Source: an uncultured Alphaproteobacteria bacterium
GTDB lineage: Bacteria; Pseudomonadota; Alphaproteobacteria; Rhizobiales; Beijerinckiaceae
Assembly (NCBI GenBank): GCA_937988775.1
Contig: CALKHP010000048.1
Span: 62,001-126,000, forward strand
Direction: 5' to 3'
Length of the DNA: 64,000 nucleotides
Below, in pieces: positions 25,854-33,336 of this stretch; position 1 is the stretch's first letter; every line of letters starts with the position of its first letter. A model generated the notes under the pieces. That model saw only the letters and a program-made list of their open reading frames with translations, did not search any database and was not told where the DNA came from. The translations under genes were made by a program, and so were the position numbers.

Positions 25854-26291
25854 TTAGCCCATTCCGGCGGCCAAATTCTCTTTCTGGTCGAGCTTGGCGA
25901 GTTCGACGGCCGCGCGCAGTTCGATCTCGCCGATAATCGCGTCGAGCCGAAGATCGTCGCCGGCTGAATCGTCGTGCCTGAGCGCGTCGGCAAGGTTGCG
26001 CAGCGTCGCGGCGGAGGCCTTGCCCGACAGCAGCGAGATCTTCAAGGAATCAAGCGAATCCAGCAGCTTATGGCCGCGTTTGGCGGCGCGCTTGCGGCGC
26101 TCATGCGCCTGGTCCGCGCCCTGCAATGCCAGCATCGCGTCGAGGCTCGCCAGCGCGCCGGCCTGCATCGTGACGCCGGCGCGCACGCTGGCACCGGCAT
26201 CGGGCAGCACGAAACGCGCGCCGGCGCCTTGCGCCCGGCCCGCCGCCTGCCCGCCCGATGATCCGGAAACCTGTCTCGTCTCGATGCGCAT
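25854..26291 (-). CDS. fliX: Flagellar assembly regulator FliX
   Basis: A 145-residue class II regulator. The ATG at 26291 gives MRIETRQVSGSSG, and the conserved C-terminal region is SLKISLLSGKASAATLRNLA ... IGEIELRAAVELAKLDQ. In Caulobacter FliX links assembly of the early basal body to the sigma-54 activator FlbD. It is divergent from flgI, as in Caulobacter, with a shared 244-base control region that carries a CtrA-like box. This supports the idea that FlbD-type control operates here. Confidence 0.88.
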   Translation of the reverse strand: MRIETRQVSGSSGGQAAGRAQGAGARFVLPDAGASVRAGVTMQAGALASLDAMLALQGADQAHERRKRAAKRGHKLLDSLDSLKISLLSGKASAATLRNLADALRHDDSAGDDLRLDAIIGEIELRAAVELAKLDQKENLAAGMG

Positions 26292-26362
26292 CGCCACCGC
26301 CCCATGCCGCGCCTTGGCCGGTTCGCATCGCCCGGCCTGCCCGGCAAACTGCGCCATTATGG

Positions 26363-26377
26363 TTAAGCAGGTGTAAA
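26363..26377. promoter_or_regulatory. CtrA-like box in the fliX/flgI divergent region
   Basis: TTAA-GCAGGTG-TAAA on the plus strand (TTTA-N7-TTAAC on the minus strand), 72 bases before the fliX start. fliX is a CtrA target in Caulobacter. Confidence 0.5.
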
Positions 26378-26380
26378 CCA

Positions 26381-26399
26381 CGCGGTCATTTTTGCCGGG
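26381..26399. promoter_or_regulatory. Degenerate ftr-like site upstream of flgI
   Basis: CGCGGTCATTTTTGCCGGG. The right half (TTTTTGCCGGG) equals the flgF site while the left half has diverged. A further half site, CCCGGCAAA, lies at about 26340. Confidence 0.4.
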
Positions 26400-26483
26400 C
26401 TGGCCGGGCGCCGTGCACGGCATCACCACGGGCGATGACAATAAAACCACGCCCTTTCAAGGCCATAGACGGAACGAGCCCGA

Positions 26484-26499
26484 TGGCACGCCCTTCGCA
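26484..26499 (+). promoter_or_regulatory. Sigma-54 promoter of flgI
   Basis: TGGCACGCCCTTCGCA, a full -24 element with the GC of the -12 element at exact spacing, ending 37 bases before the flgI ATG. Confidence 0.7.
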
Positions 26500-26535
26500 A
26501 GCACTCGCCTGCGTCGCGGATTCAAAGGTCGCTCC

Positions 26536-27678
26536 ATGTTCAAAGCCTCACTGCATCTTGCCCTGTCCTGCACGCTGGCCGCCGCCCTGCTGCTGCCGGC
26601 GCCGGGCTTTGCCGCCGCCCGCGCGGATCAGGCGTCGCTGTCGCGCATCAAGGACCTCGCCGCGATCGAGGGCGTGCGCGAGAACCAGCTTGTCGGCTAC
26701 GGGCTCGTCGTCGGCCTGAACGGCACCGGCGACACGCTCAACAACGCGCCCTTCACCAAGCAGTCGCTGACCTCGATGCTGGAGCGGCTCGGCGTCAACA
26801 CGCGCGGCAGCAACCTGCGCACCGTCAACGTCGCCGCCGTGATGGTCACCGCCAAGCTGCCGGCCTTCGCGACGCAGGGCACGCGCACCGATGTCACCGT
26901 CTCGGCGCTCGGCGATGCCAAGTCGCTGCAAGGCGGCACGCTGCTCGTCACGCCGCTGCTCGGCGCCGATGGCGAGGTCTATGCCGTCGCGCAAGGCTCG
27001 CTCGCCATTTCCGGCTTCCAGGCGCAGGGCGAGGCCGCCTCGATCACGCGCGGCGTGCCGACGGTCGGGCGCATCGCCAATGGCGGCCTGATCGAGAAGG
27101 AAATCGACTACCAGATCAACAAATTGCAGGATATCCGCCTCGCGCTGCGCAATCCGGATTTCACCACCGCCAAGCGCATCGCCGCCGCGATCAACGATTA
27201 TATGGGCGCCAATACCGCCGAGCCGACCGATCCTTCCACCGTCGCCCTGCATGTCCCGGCCAATTACCGTGGCAACATCGTCAAGATGCTGACCGAGGTC
27301 GAGCAATTGCGCGTCGAGCCCGACCAGCGCGCCCGCGTCGTCATCGACGAGCGCGCCGGCATCATCGTCATGGGGCGCGACGTGCGCGTCTCCACCGTCG
27401 CCGTGGCGCAGGGCAACCTCACCGTGACGATTTCCGAGCAGCCCCAGGTCAGCCAGCCCGCCCCGTTCTCGCGCGGCAGCACGGTGGTCACGCCACGCAC
27501 CGGCGTCAAGGTCGATGCCGGCGAAGGCAAGAAGCTCGGCATCGTCTCGGAAAGCGTCACGCTGCGCGAACTGGTCGACGGGCTCAACGCGCTCGGCATC
27601 GGCCCGCGCGACATGATCGCCATCCTGCAGGCGATCAAGGCCGCCGGCGCGCTGCAAGCCGATATCGAGGTGATGTGA
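26536..27678 (+). CDS. flgI: Flagellar P-ring protein FlgI
   Basis: A 380-residue periplasmic protein. The ATG at 26536 opens a signal peptide (LHLALSCTLAAALLLPAPGFA). The mature part begins with the family motif SRIKDLAAIEGVRENQLVGY and GLVVGLNGTGDTLNNAPFT, and ends LGIGPRDMIAILQAIKAAGALQ. It builds the P ring around the rod with help from FlgA. Its stop overlaps the next start as ATGA, so flgI, flgJ and the FlgN-like gene form a coupled operon. Confidence 0.96.
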   Translation: MFKASLHLALSCTLAAALLLPAPGFAAARADQASLSRIKDLAAIEGVRENQLVGYGLVVGLNGTGDTLNNAPFTKQSLTSMLERLGVNTRGSNLRTVNVAAVMVTAKLPAFATQGTRTDVTVSALGDAKSLQGGTLLVTPLLGADGEVYAVAQGSLAISGFQAQGEAASITRGVPTVGRIANGGLIEKEIDYQINKLQDIRLALRNPDFTTAKRIAAAINDYMGANTAEPTDPSTVALHVPANYRGNIVKMLTEVEQLRVEPDQRARVVIDERAGIIVMGRDVRVSTVAVAQGNLTVTISEQPQVSQPAPFSRGSTVVTPRTGVKVDAGEGKKLGIVSESVTLRELVDGLNALGIGPRDMIAILQAIKAAGALQADIEVM

Positions 27679-27998
27679 TGAGCGATACCGCCGCCCTGAC
27701 GCGCGCCAACGCCGCCAATGCCTATGCGGCGGCGAGCTTCGCCGCCCCCGGCAGCCTGCAGGCGCGCGCCCGCACCGCCGCCCAGAATTTCGAGGGCGTG
27801 CTGGTCAACAACCTGCTCGGCGCCATGTTCTCCGGCACCGACGGCGAAGGCCCGATGGGCGTCAACGGCACTGGCGGCGAGGCCTGGCGCAGCATGCTCG
27901 TCAATGAGATTTCGACGTCCGTCGTGCGCGCCGGCGGCATCGGCATCGCATCGCAAGTCTACCGCGAACTCATCCGCACGCAGGAGGCCAGGTCATGA
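27678..27998 (+). CDS. flgJ: FlgJ-type rod-binding protein (no muramidase domain)
   Basis: A 106-residue protein that corresponds only to the N-terminal rod-binding domain of FlgJ: AQNFEGVLVNNLLGAMFSG ... EAWRSMLVNEISTSVVRAGG. The peptidoglycan hydrolase half of enteric FlgJ is absent, as is usual in alphaproteobacteria, where a separate lytic enzyme is used. The ATG at 27678 overlaps the flgI stop and its own stop overlaps the following ATG. Confidence 0.85.
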   Translation: MSDTAALTRANAANAYAAASFAAPGSLQARARTAAQNFEGVLVNNLLGAMFSGTDGEGPMGVNGTGGEAWRSMLVNEISTSVVRAGGIGIASQVYRELIRTQEARS

Positions 27999-28477
27999 AC
28001 ACGGCACAGCCGGCGCCGGAAATCCGGGCGCGCATCACCAACGCCGCCGATGCCGAGGCGCTCGTCGCCAACACGCTCGACGCGCTCGATCACCTGCAAC
28101 CGCTCGTCGATCGCGAGACGCGCAACCTGCGCGAGGGCCACATCGCCGATGCGCTGGCGCTCGGCGAGGCCAAGGCCGCGGCCGGCAAGCACTACACCGC
28201 GCTGATCGACACGCTGAAGAGCAATGCCATCGCCATGGGGCGCTTCCGGCCGCCGGGGCTCGAATTGCTCAAGCAGCGCCACCGCGCCTTCTCGGACATG
28301 CTGGCGCTCAATGCCGCCGTGCTGACCACGGCGCGCACCGTCTCGGAAAGCATCATCCGCGAATTGTCGGCCGAGATTGGCGGCAGCACCAGTCCGCAAG
28401 GTTACGGTGCGCGCGGCCATGCCGTTGGCGCCTATACCGGCTATGGCCGGCCGCTCTCGGTGTCGAAGACACTGTAA
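27995..28477 (+). CDS. Putative FlgN-like flagellar chaperone
   Basis: A 160-residue, mostly helical cytoplasmic protein. A long amphipathic region (NTLDALDHLQPLVDRETRNL to ~115) and the central AKAAAGKHYTALIDTLKSN are consistent with the FlgN family, which carries FlgK and FlgL to the export gate. The C-terminus is Gly-rich and probably disordered (GARGHAVGAYTGYGRP). The call rests on shape and on its place after flgI-flgJ, with a 4-base overlap; I saw no diagnostic motif. Confidence 0.5.
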   Translation: MNTAQPAPEIRARITNAADAEALVANTLDALDHLQPLVDRETRNLREGHIADALALGEAKAAAGKHYTALIDTLKSNAIAMGRFRPPGLELLKQRHRAFSDMLALNAAVLTTARTVSESIIRELSAEIGGSTSPQGYGARGHAVGAYTGYGRPLSVSKTL

Positions 28478-28494
28478 CGGGCATCAAGAAACGC

Positions 28495-28509
28495 TTAACG
28501 CAGCGTTGA
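28495..28509. promoter_or_regulatory. CtrA-like box upstream of the FlaG-like gene
   Basis: TTAA-CGCAGCG-TTGA, which matches the fliL box (TTAA-CGAAACG-TTGA) at 13 of 15 positions. It lies 153 bases before the next start. Confidence 0.5.
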
Positions 28510-28662
28510 CTCTGAGGATCGGATTCGGCGAATCCTTGGGCGATTCTGGAGAAATATCGAATTTTCGCTATGATTTTACTGTTTCCCTTGATGAAGGATT
28601 CAACGGTCCGGACCAGATTTCCGTAATCAGGCAGAAGCCTGCTTCGATACGGAAGATCGGCT

Positions 28663-29046
28663 ATGAACAGCGGCCCTATCCCGAGTTCCTTTCCGGCGGC
28701 GATGGCCGACCATGTCCGCGCTGACGGCCTGCCCGCGCGCGCGGCGCCGGCGGCCGCGACCGATCTGCCGGGCGAGAAGGCCGTGACGCCGGCGCGCGAG
28801 AGCGATGCCACGCTCATGCGGCGCCACGCCCTGCCCGGCACGTTCCCTGGCGATTCCGACCTGGTGCGCCGCTACTCGATCGACGCCGCGACCCGCCTTG
28901 TCGTCAGCACCACGGTCGAGCGCGATACCGGCCGCGTCCTGAACCAGTTTCCCGAGCAGGAGGTGCTGCGCCGCAAGGCGTTCTTCCGTCAGATGCGCGA
29001 AGAGGCGGCCGCCGATCGCGGCGGGCACAGCGACACGCGCGCCTGA
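28663..29046 (+). CDS. Small FlaG-like protein of the flagellin cluster
   Basis: A 127-residue protein with a low-complexity Pro/Ala-rich first half and a C-terminal segment RLVVSTTVERDTGRVLNQFP then EQEVLRRKAFFRQMRE. This resembles FlaG, where a short beta strand, xDRETGEVVRQIP, precedes a helix. FlaG proteins tune filament length. The position between the flgI operon and flaF supports a flagellar role, but similarity is limited to about 35 residues. Confidence 0.5.
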   Translation: MNSGPIPSSFPAAMADHVRADGLPARAAPAAATDLPGEKAVTPARESDATLMRRHALPGTFPGDSDLVRRYSIDAATRLVVSTTVERDTGRVLNQFPEQEVLRRKAFFRQMREEAAADRGGHSDTRA

Positions 29047-29055
29047 AACCGCGCC

Positions 29056-29071
29056 GTAACCCCGCATTAAC
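29056..29071. promoter_or_regulatory. CtrA-like box upstream of flaF
   Basis: GTAA-CCCCGCA-TTAAC, one base from the TTAA-N7-TTAAC consensus, 119 bases before the flaF start. Confidence 0.45.
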
Positions 29072-29189
29072 CAAGGTGTGATCGACTACGCTCAGGGGTT
29101 TTGCCCCCGTGAGCGGCCCGAAGCTGGCCGGCTTGGCCGAAAGAAATCCGGCGCGACAGCCCCTCGGTCTTGAAGGAACACTCCACCAG

Positions 29190-29555
29190 ATGTCATATGC
29201 CGGCAACGCCTACAACAAGACTGCGGCGGTCACCGCCGCGCCCCGCGAAGTCGAAGCCCAGGCTTTGATCAATTCGGCCACCAGGCTCCACCAGATTTGC
29301 GCCAATTGGGACGAACGCAAGCAGGACCTGTCCAAAGAACTGCTCACCAACCGGAAAATCTGGACCGTCTTCATGGAATCGATGATGGTCGATGGCTGTC
29401 CCCACCCCAAGGAACTGCGCGAGAACATCGTCAATCTCGGCGTTTTCGTCGTCAAGCGCACGCTTGAACTCGGCGCCGACGCCTCGCCGGAAAAGGTCTC
29501 CGCGCTGATCGGCATCAACCAGAACATCGCCGCCGGCCTGCGCGGCCGCGCCTGA
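29190..29555 (+). CDS. flaF: Flagellar biosynthesis regulator FlaF
   Basis: A 121-residue FlaF. The ATG at 29190 gives MSYAGNAYNKTAAVTAAPRE, the usual start, with AAGGAA upstream; an earlier in-frame ATG at 29109 is not needed. The conserved core is ALINSATRLHQICANWDERK and NRKIWTVFMESMMVDGCPHP. FlaF and FlbT act in opposite ways on flagellin secretion and mRNA stability in alphaproteobacteria. It lies beside the flagellin and flbT genes, as expected. Confidence 0.93.
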   Translation: MSYAGNAYNKTAAVTAAPREVEAQALINSATRLHQICANWDERKQDLSKELLTNRKIWTVFMESMMVDGCPHPKELRENIVNLGVFVVKRTLELGADASPEKVSALIGINQNIAAGLRGRA

Positions 29556-29582
29556 GCCCGTCCCAGGGAGCGGCGCCGCTTT

Positions 29583-29685
29583 TCCGATCGGGATGGGCCG
29601 GATGAACCGGCCCATGACGGTGGAGGAAACAGCGTCAACCTTTCAGCCGTCATCGGTGGACTTGATCCGCCGATCCCGCTTCCGA
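29583..29685. repeat. Inverted pair of family A repeats
   Basis: Cores at 29593-29615 (ATGGGCCGG/CCGGCCCAT arms, loop ATGAA) and, inverted, at 29652-29674 (ATCGGTGGA/TCCGCCGAT arms). It fills the gap between convergent flaF and flagellin. Confidence 0.85.
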
Positions 29686-29737
29686 AAACCTCGCCCCGAT
29701 CAAGCGTTATCCGCCGGCACCGACGAACCGGACAAAC

Positions 29738-29765
29738 GAAAACGGCGGCCCGAGGGCCGCCGTTT
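29738..29765 (-). terminator. Rho-independent terminator of the flagellin gene
   Basis: An 11- to 12-bp stem with arms AAACGGCGGCC and GGCCGCCGTTT, followed on the minus strand by TTCGTTTG. It lies 22 bases after the flagellin stop. Confidence 0.85.
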
Positions 29766-29786
29766 CCTTGTGTGGTGTTGCCTTGA

Positions 29787-30980
29787 TCAGCGCAGGAGCT
29801 GAAGCACGGCCTGGTTCGCCTGGTTGGCAAGCGACAGGGCCGACTGCGACAGCGACTGGCGCGTCTGGAGGGCGAGCACGTTGGCCGCTTCCTCGTTGGT
29901 GTCGGCGGTCACCAGAGCATCGGAGCCGGACTTGAGCGTCGTCACGATGTTGTTCGTGAAGTCGGCGCGCGCCTGCATGATGGTCTGCTTGGTGCCGTAG
30001 GTGCTCTGCATGCCCTGGATCGTCTTCAGCGCCGCGTCGATCGAGTCGATGAAGGACTGGGCGTTGCTGGCATCGAGCGTCGTCGGCTTGGTCAGCGACA
30101 GACCGGTCGTGGTCACGTCCTGGCTGTCGACGTCGATCTTCGAGGACGAGGTGTCGTCGAACTTGACGGTCAGCTTGTTGCTGGCGCCGCCGAGCAGCAG
30201 GTTGATGCCGTTATAGCTCGAGTCGGTCGCGGTATCGTCCACGCTGGTCAACAGGTCGTTGAACTGCGAGGTGTAGTCCGTGCCCGTGCTCGCCGCACCG
30301 GCCGTGGTCGAGACCACGCCGGCCACGGCCGTGAAGCCGAGGATCGAGGTCTGGGTGTTGTCGTCGGAGGTAACGGTCAGGTTGCCCGTCGAGGTGAAGG
30401 ACAGCGTGCCGTTATCGTTGACCTTGGCGGTGCCGACACCGGAGGCATTCACCGCATCGACCAGGTCCGACACCGTCGAGGTGCCCGTTGTGGTGAAGGT
30501 GAAGGACTTCGTGACGCCACCGGCAACACTGGCGAAGGTCAGCGTGTCGCCGGCGGTGATGCCGTTGCCGGCAGCGGTCAACAGGGAAGCGAGCGCCTTG
30601 GCCTGCGGCGTGGTGCCGGTGCCGGTGGTCTGGGCCGTGGCCGAGGTCGCCGAGTAGCTGCTGGTGCCGCCGCTGCCCGAGAGCGCCTGCTGCGCCACGG
30701 CCTTGGCAGATTTCAGCAGCGAGGTGACCGTAGTCAGGCCCTGGTTCGCCGCCTTGATGGTGTTGAGGCCGTTGGTGATGCCGTCGAGCAGCGAGGACAG
30801 GTTCGACGAACGATCCGACAACGACTGCGAGGTGAAGAAGGCGGACGCGTTATCGAGCGCGCTGTTGACCTTCTTGCCCGTCGACAGGCGCTCCTGCGCC
30901 TGATTGAGCATCGACGCCGTGTTCTGCAGCGCGAGAAGGTTCGAGCGGATGTTCGAGGAGAGGAGAACTGAGCCGGACAT
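29787..30980 (-). CDS. Flagellin
   Basis: A 397-residue filament subunit. The N-terminal D0/D1 helices (SSNIRSNLLALQNTASMLNQ ... RLSTGKKVNSALDNASAFF) and the C-terminal ones (LALQTRQSLSQSALSLANQA, ending NQAVLQLLR) are conserved. The variable middle (about 100-300) is rich in Thr, Ser, Gly and Ala and lacks Cys, as expected of an exported, surface-exposed domain. It is the only flagellin in the window, between flaF and flbT. I found no sigma-54 element with correct spacing upstream. Confidence 0.95.
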   Translation of the reverse strand: MSGSVLLSSNIRSNLLALQNTASMLNQAQERLSTGKKVNSALDNASAFFTSQSLSDRSSNLSSLLDGITNGLNTIKAANQGLTTVTSLLKSAKAVAQQALSGSGGTSSYSATSATAQTTGTGTTPQAKALASLLTAAGNGITAGDTLTFASVAGGVTKSFTFTTTGTSTVSDLVDAVNASGVGTAKVNDNGTLSFTSTGNLTVTSDDNTQTSILGFTAVAGVVSTTAGAASTGTDYTSQFNDLLTSVDDTATDSSYNGINLLLGGASNKLTVKFDDTSSSKIDVDSQDVTTTGLSLTKPTTLDASNAQSFIDSIDAALKTIQGMQSTYGTKQTIMQARADFTNNIVTTLKSGSDALVTADTNEEAANVLALQTRQSLSQSALSLANQANQAVLQLLR

Positions 30981-31175
30981 TCTGTCATTCCTTGGGTACT
31001 GACGCCTTCTTGGCGACGCTCCCTTTCTAACGCCGCAGTTCTTACACGCCGGTTAAGTGGAAGCCCGCATTTCGAGCCAACGCATCGGCCGCCGCCGGGC
31101 GTTTCCGTGAAATCGCCTATCGTTCAGCGACCCGTTTGCCGTTACGCTTGGCGTTGATTCTCGATGGATGCGCAC

Positions 31176-31574
31176 ATGGCCCTGAAAGTTGAACTGAAGC
31201 CCGGCGAGCAGATCGTCATCGGCAACGCGGTGCTCAAGAATGGCAACCAGAGGGCGCATTTCGTCGTCGAGGGCCATGCGCCGATCCTGCGCGAGAAGGA
31301 TATACTGACGGCCGAAACGGCCAATACTCCGGCGCGGCGCATCTACCTTGCGGTACAGTTGATGTATCTGAGCGACGACATCGACACGCATTCGACGGTC
31401 TACTTCGAGTTGATCCGCGATTTCATGACGGCCGCGCCAAGTTCGCTGCCCCTGATCAGCGAGGTCAACAGCCGGATTCTCGCCGGCGACCTGTACAAGG
31501 CGCTCAAGGTGGCGAAGCGATTGGTTAACTACGAGAAGGAATTGCTGGCGCGCCTCAGTGGATCGGCCGGGTGA
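31176..31574 (+). CDS. flbT: Flagellar biosynthesis repressor FlbT
   Basis: A 132-residue FlbT. The start at 31176 (MALKVELKPGEQIVIGNAVL) follows the family; an in-frame ATG lies four codons earlier. The middle RRIYLAVQLMYLSDDIDTH is typical. In Caulobacter FlbT binds the 5' leader of flagellin mRNA and promotes its decay until the hook is complete. Here it is divergent from flagellin, whose mRNA is its expected target. Confidence 0.93.
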   Translation: MALKVELKPGEQIVIGNAVLKNGNQRAHFVVEGHAPILREKDILTAETANTPARRIYLAVQLMYLSDDIDTHSTVYFELIRDFMTAAPSSLPLISEVNSRILAGDLYKALKVAKRLVNYEKELLARLSGSAG

Positions 31575-31598
31575 AGGATGACCCCGGCCGGGAGCCTT

Positions 31599-31805
31599 TC
31601 CAATCGGGATCGGCGGATCAAGTCCGCCGATGACGGCTTGATAAGGTTTGCGCAAATCCCTCCGCCGTCATGGGCCGGCCTGACCGGCCCATCCCGACCG
31701 GAAAAGCGACGCGGCTGACCGCCCTTGGCTGTCATTCCCGCGCAGGCGGGAATCCAGAAGCCGATGCGCAAACGCCTCCTGGATTCCCGCCTGCGCGGGA
31801 ATGGC
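31599..31805. repeat. Two family A repeats and one family B repeat
   Basis: Family A cores lie at 31609-31631 (perfect ATCGGCGGA/TCCGCCGAT arms) and, inverted, at 31670-31692 (ATGGGCCGG/CCGGCCCAT arms). A family B unit at 31731-31805 has outer CATTCCCG and CGGGAATGG arms and inner GCGCAGGCGGGAATCC on both sides. The whole gap between convergent flbT and flgL is made of repeats. Confidence 0.9.
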
Positions 31806-31820
31806 ATTACGTCGCCCGCC

Positions 31821-33326
31821 CTAGCGCATGTAATTCGCGAGGCTCAGCGACGCCATTGACGAGGTGATCTGGTAGCTCGCCTGCAGCCGGGTCTGGAGCG
31901 ACAGGATCTGCGTCAGCACCGTCGCCGGGTCGATGCTGACCATGTCGCTCAGGCTGCCCTGATACATCGACAGCCGCTGCGTGTTGCGGTCCTTCGCGCC
32001 GGTGACCGCGACATTGGCGACGCTGATCTCGCTGGCGATGTCCTGGATCGAGGGCACGCCCGGCCCGCCGGCGAACCCGGCCTGAAGCCGGCTCGTCAGG
32101 GCCTGGTAGCGCACCGTGTCGGTATCGGAGCCCGGCGTGAAGCTCTCGGCGGCGAGCGCCGCCCATTGCGCCAGCGCGTTGCGGATCGGCGCCTCGTTGG
32201 CGCGCGCGCCGATGCCGACGACCTGCGAGGCATCGACGCGCTGCGCCGAGGTATCCCGCGCGGCAACCGAGCTATCGTCATCGCCCTTGTACCAGATCAC
32301 CGTGCTGGCGGCGGCTTGCGCCGGCGTCAGGAAGCCGGTCGCGCTGGCGTAAGGCGGCGCGATGCGGGCCGGCGGGTTGCTGGTCGAGCCGGCGAAGAAA
32401 TCCTGCGACGCCCTGAGCGCCGAGGCGGCGGCGAGATCGGTCTTGGCGGCCGTGCCGAGCGCATCGCCGAGCGCCGTCTGGAAATTGCCCGCCGTATCGG
32501 CCGCCGTCGCGCCGAGCTCGAACTCGCCCGGCCCCGGCGCCGTGCCGGCCGCGACCGCCTTCAGCGTCACCTTCGATGTGGTGCCGTCGGGCAGCGACAG
32601 CGTCAGGCTCAGCACCTCACCTTCGTTCGATTGGCCGGTGAAGTCGACGCCGATCGCGCCGCCCGCCGGGCCGCTCACCGTGACGTTGCTCAGGCCGCTC
32701 TCGGCCGGCGTGGCGAGCTTGAAGCCGAATGGCTGGCCGGCCTCCTCGGCAACCGTCACGGTATTGCCGGCGCCAGATAGCGTCAGCCGGCCGCTGCCGC
32801 TGCCGAGATCGGCCTGCTTGCGCTCGGCAATCAGCGTGGCGACGCCGGCATGGGTCGCGTCGCCGTTGATGATGGTGTCGTAATCGGCCACCGGCTTGGT
32901 GTCGGTGCTGCGGCCGGAGAAGATGTAGCGCCCGCCAATGTCGCTGTTCAGCAGGTCGACAGCCTGCGACAGATAGTTGGCGGCGCTGGTCTGCGCCGTG
33001 GTGGTGCCGTCGCTGAACGTATAGCCATAGGCGGTTTCCGTCGCGCTGCTCGAGGCGTTGGAGGCAAGCTGGGTCAGGGCGGCGTTCAGGAAGCTGATGC
33101 GGCTCGACGCATTGGAAATCGTGCCGAGATAGCCGCTGGTGGCGCTGATCTTGGCATTCAGGTCGAGCACGCTGCCACGCGCCTGGCCAAGCCCGCCATA
33201 GGTCGTCGAGACCTGCCCGGTATTGAGCTGCTTGGTCAGGTCGTTGAGTTGCGCCTTGGTGGTGCCGAGCGCGTCGCGCGCCAGGTCCATGTCGTAATAG
33301 CCGGCCTTGAAGGCGCTGATTTCCAT
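31821..33326 (-). CDS. flgL: Flagellar hook-filament junction protein FlgL
   Basis: A 501-residue junction protein, longer than enteric FlgL (about 317) because of a large variable middle. The ATG at 33326 follows the flgK stop closely and an upstream TTCCTC-complement GAGGAAC site. The N-terminus (LARDALGTTKAQLNDLTKQL ... GQARGSVLDL) and the C-terminal SLSDMVSIDPATVLTQILSL region are flagellin-like helices. DIGGRYIFSGRSTDTKPV is the FlgL hallmark. Third gene of flgE-flgK-flgL. Confidence 0.93.
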   Translation of the reverse strand: MEISAFKAGYYDMDLARDALGTTKAQLNDLTKQLNTGQVSTTYGGLGQARGSVLDLNAKISATSGYLGTISNASSRISFLNAALTQLASNASSSATETAYGYTFSDGTTTAQTSAANYLSQAVDLLNSDIGGRYIFSGRSTDTKPVADYDTIINGDATHAGVATLIAERKQADLGSGSGRLTLSGAGNTVTVAEEAGQPFGFKLATPAESGLSNVTVSGPAGGAIGVDFTGQSNEGEVLSLTLSLPDGTTSKVTLKAVAAGTAPGPGEFELGATAADTAGNFQTALGDALGTAAKTDLAAASALRASQDFFAGSTSNPPARIAPPYASATGFLTPAQAAASTVIWYKGDDDSSVAARDTSAQRVDASQVVGIGARANEAPIRNALAQWAALAAESFTPGSDTDTVRYQALTSRLQAGFAGGPGVPSIQDIASEISVANVAVTGAKDRNTQRLSMYQGSLSDMVSIDPATVLTQILSLQTRLQASYQITSSMASLSLANYMR

Positions 33327-33336
33327 CGCTTGTTCC

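Noticed and set aside
26410..26421. GCCGTGCACGGC palindrome between fliX and flgI
   Set aside because: A perfect 12-bp palindrome but single, with no similar site near other flagellar genes.
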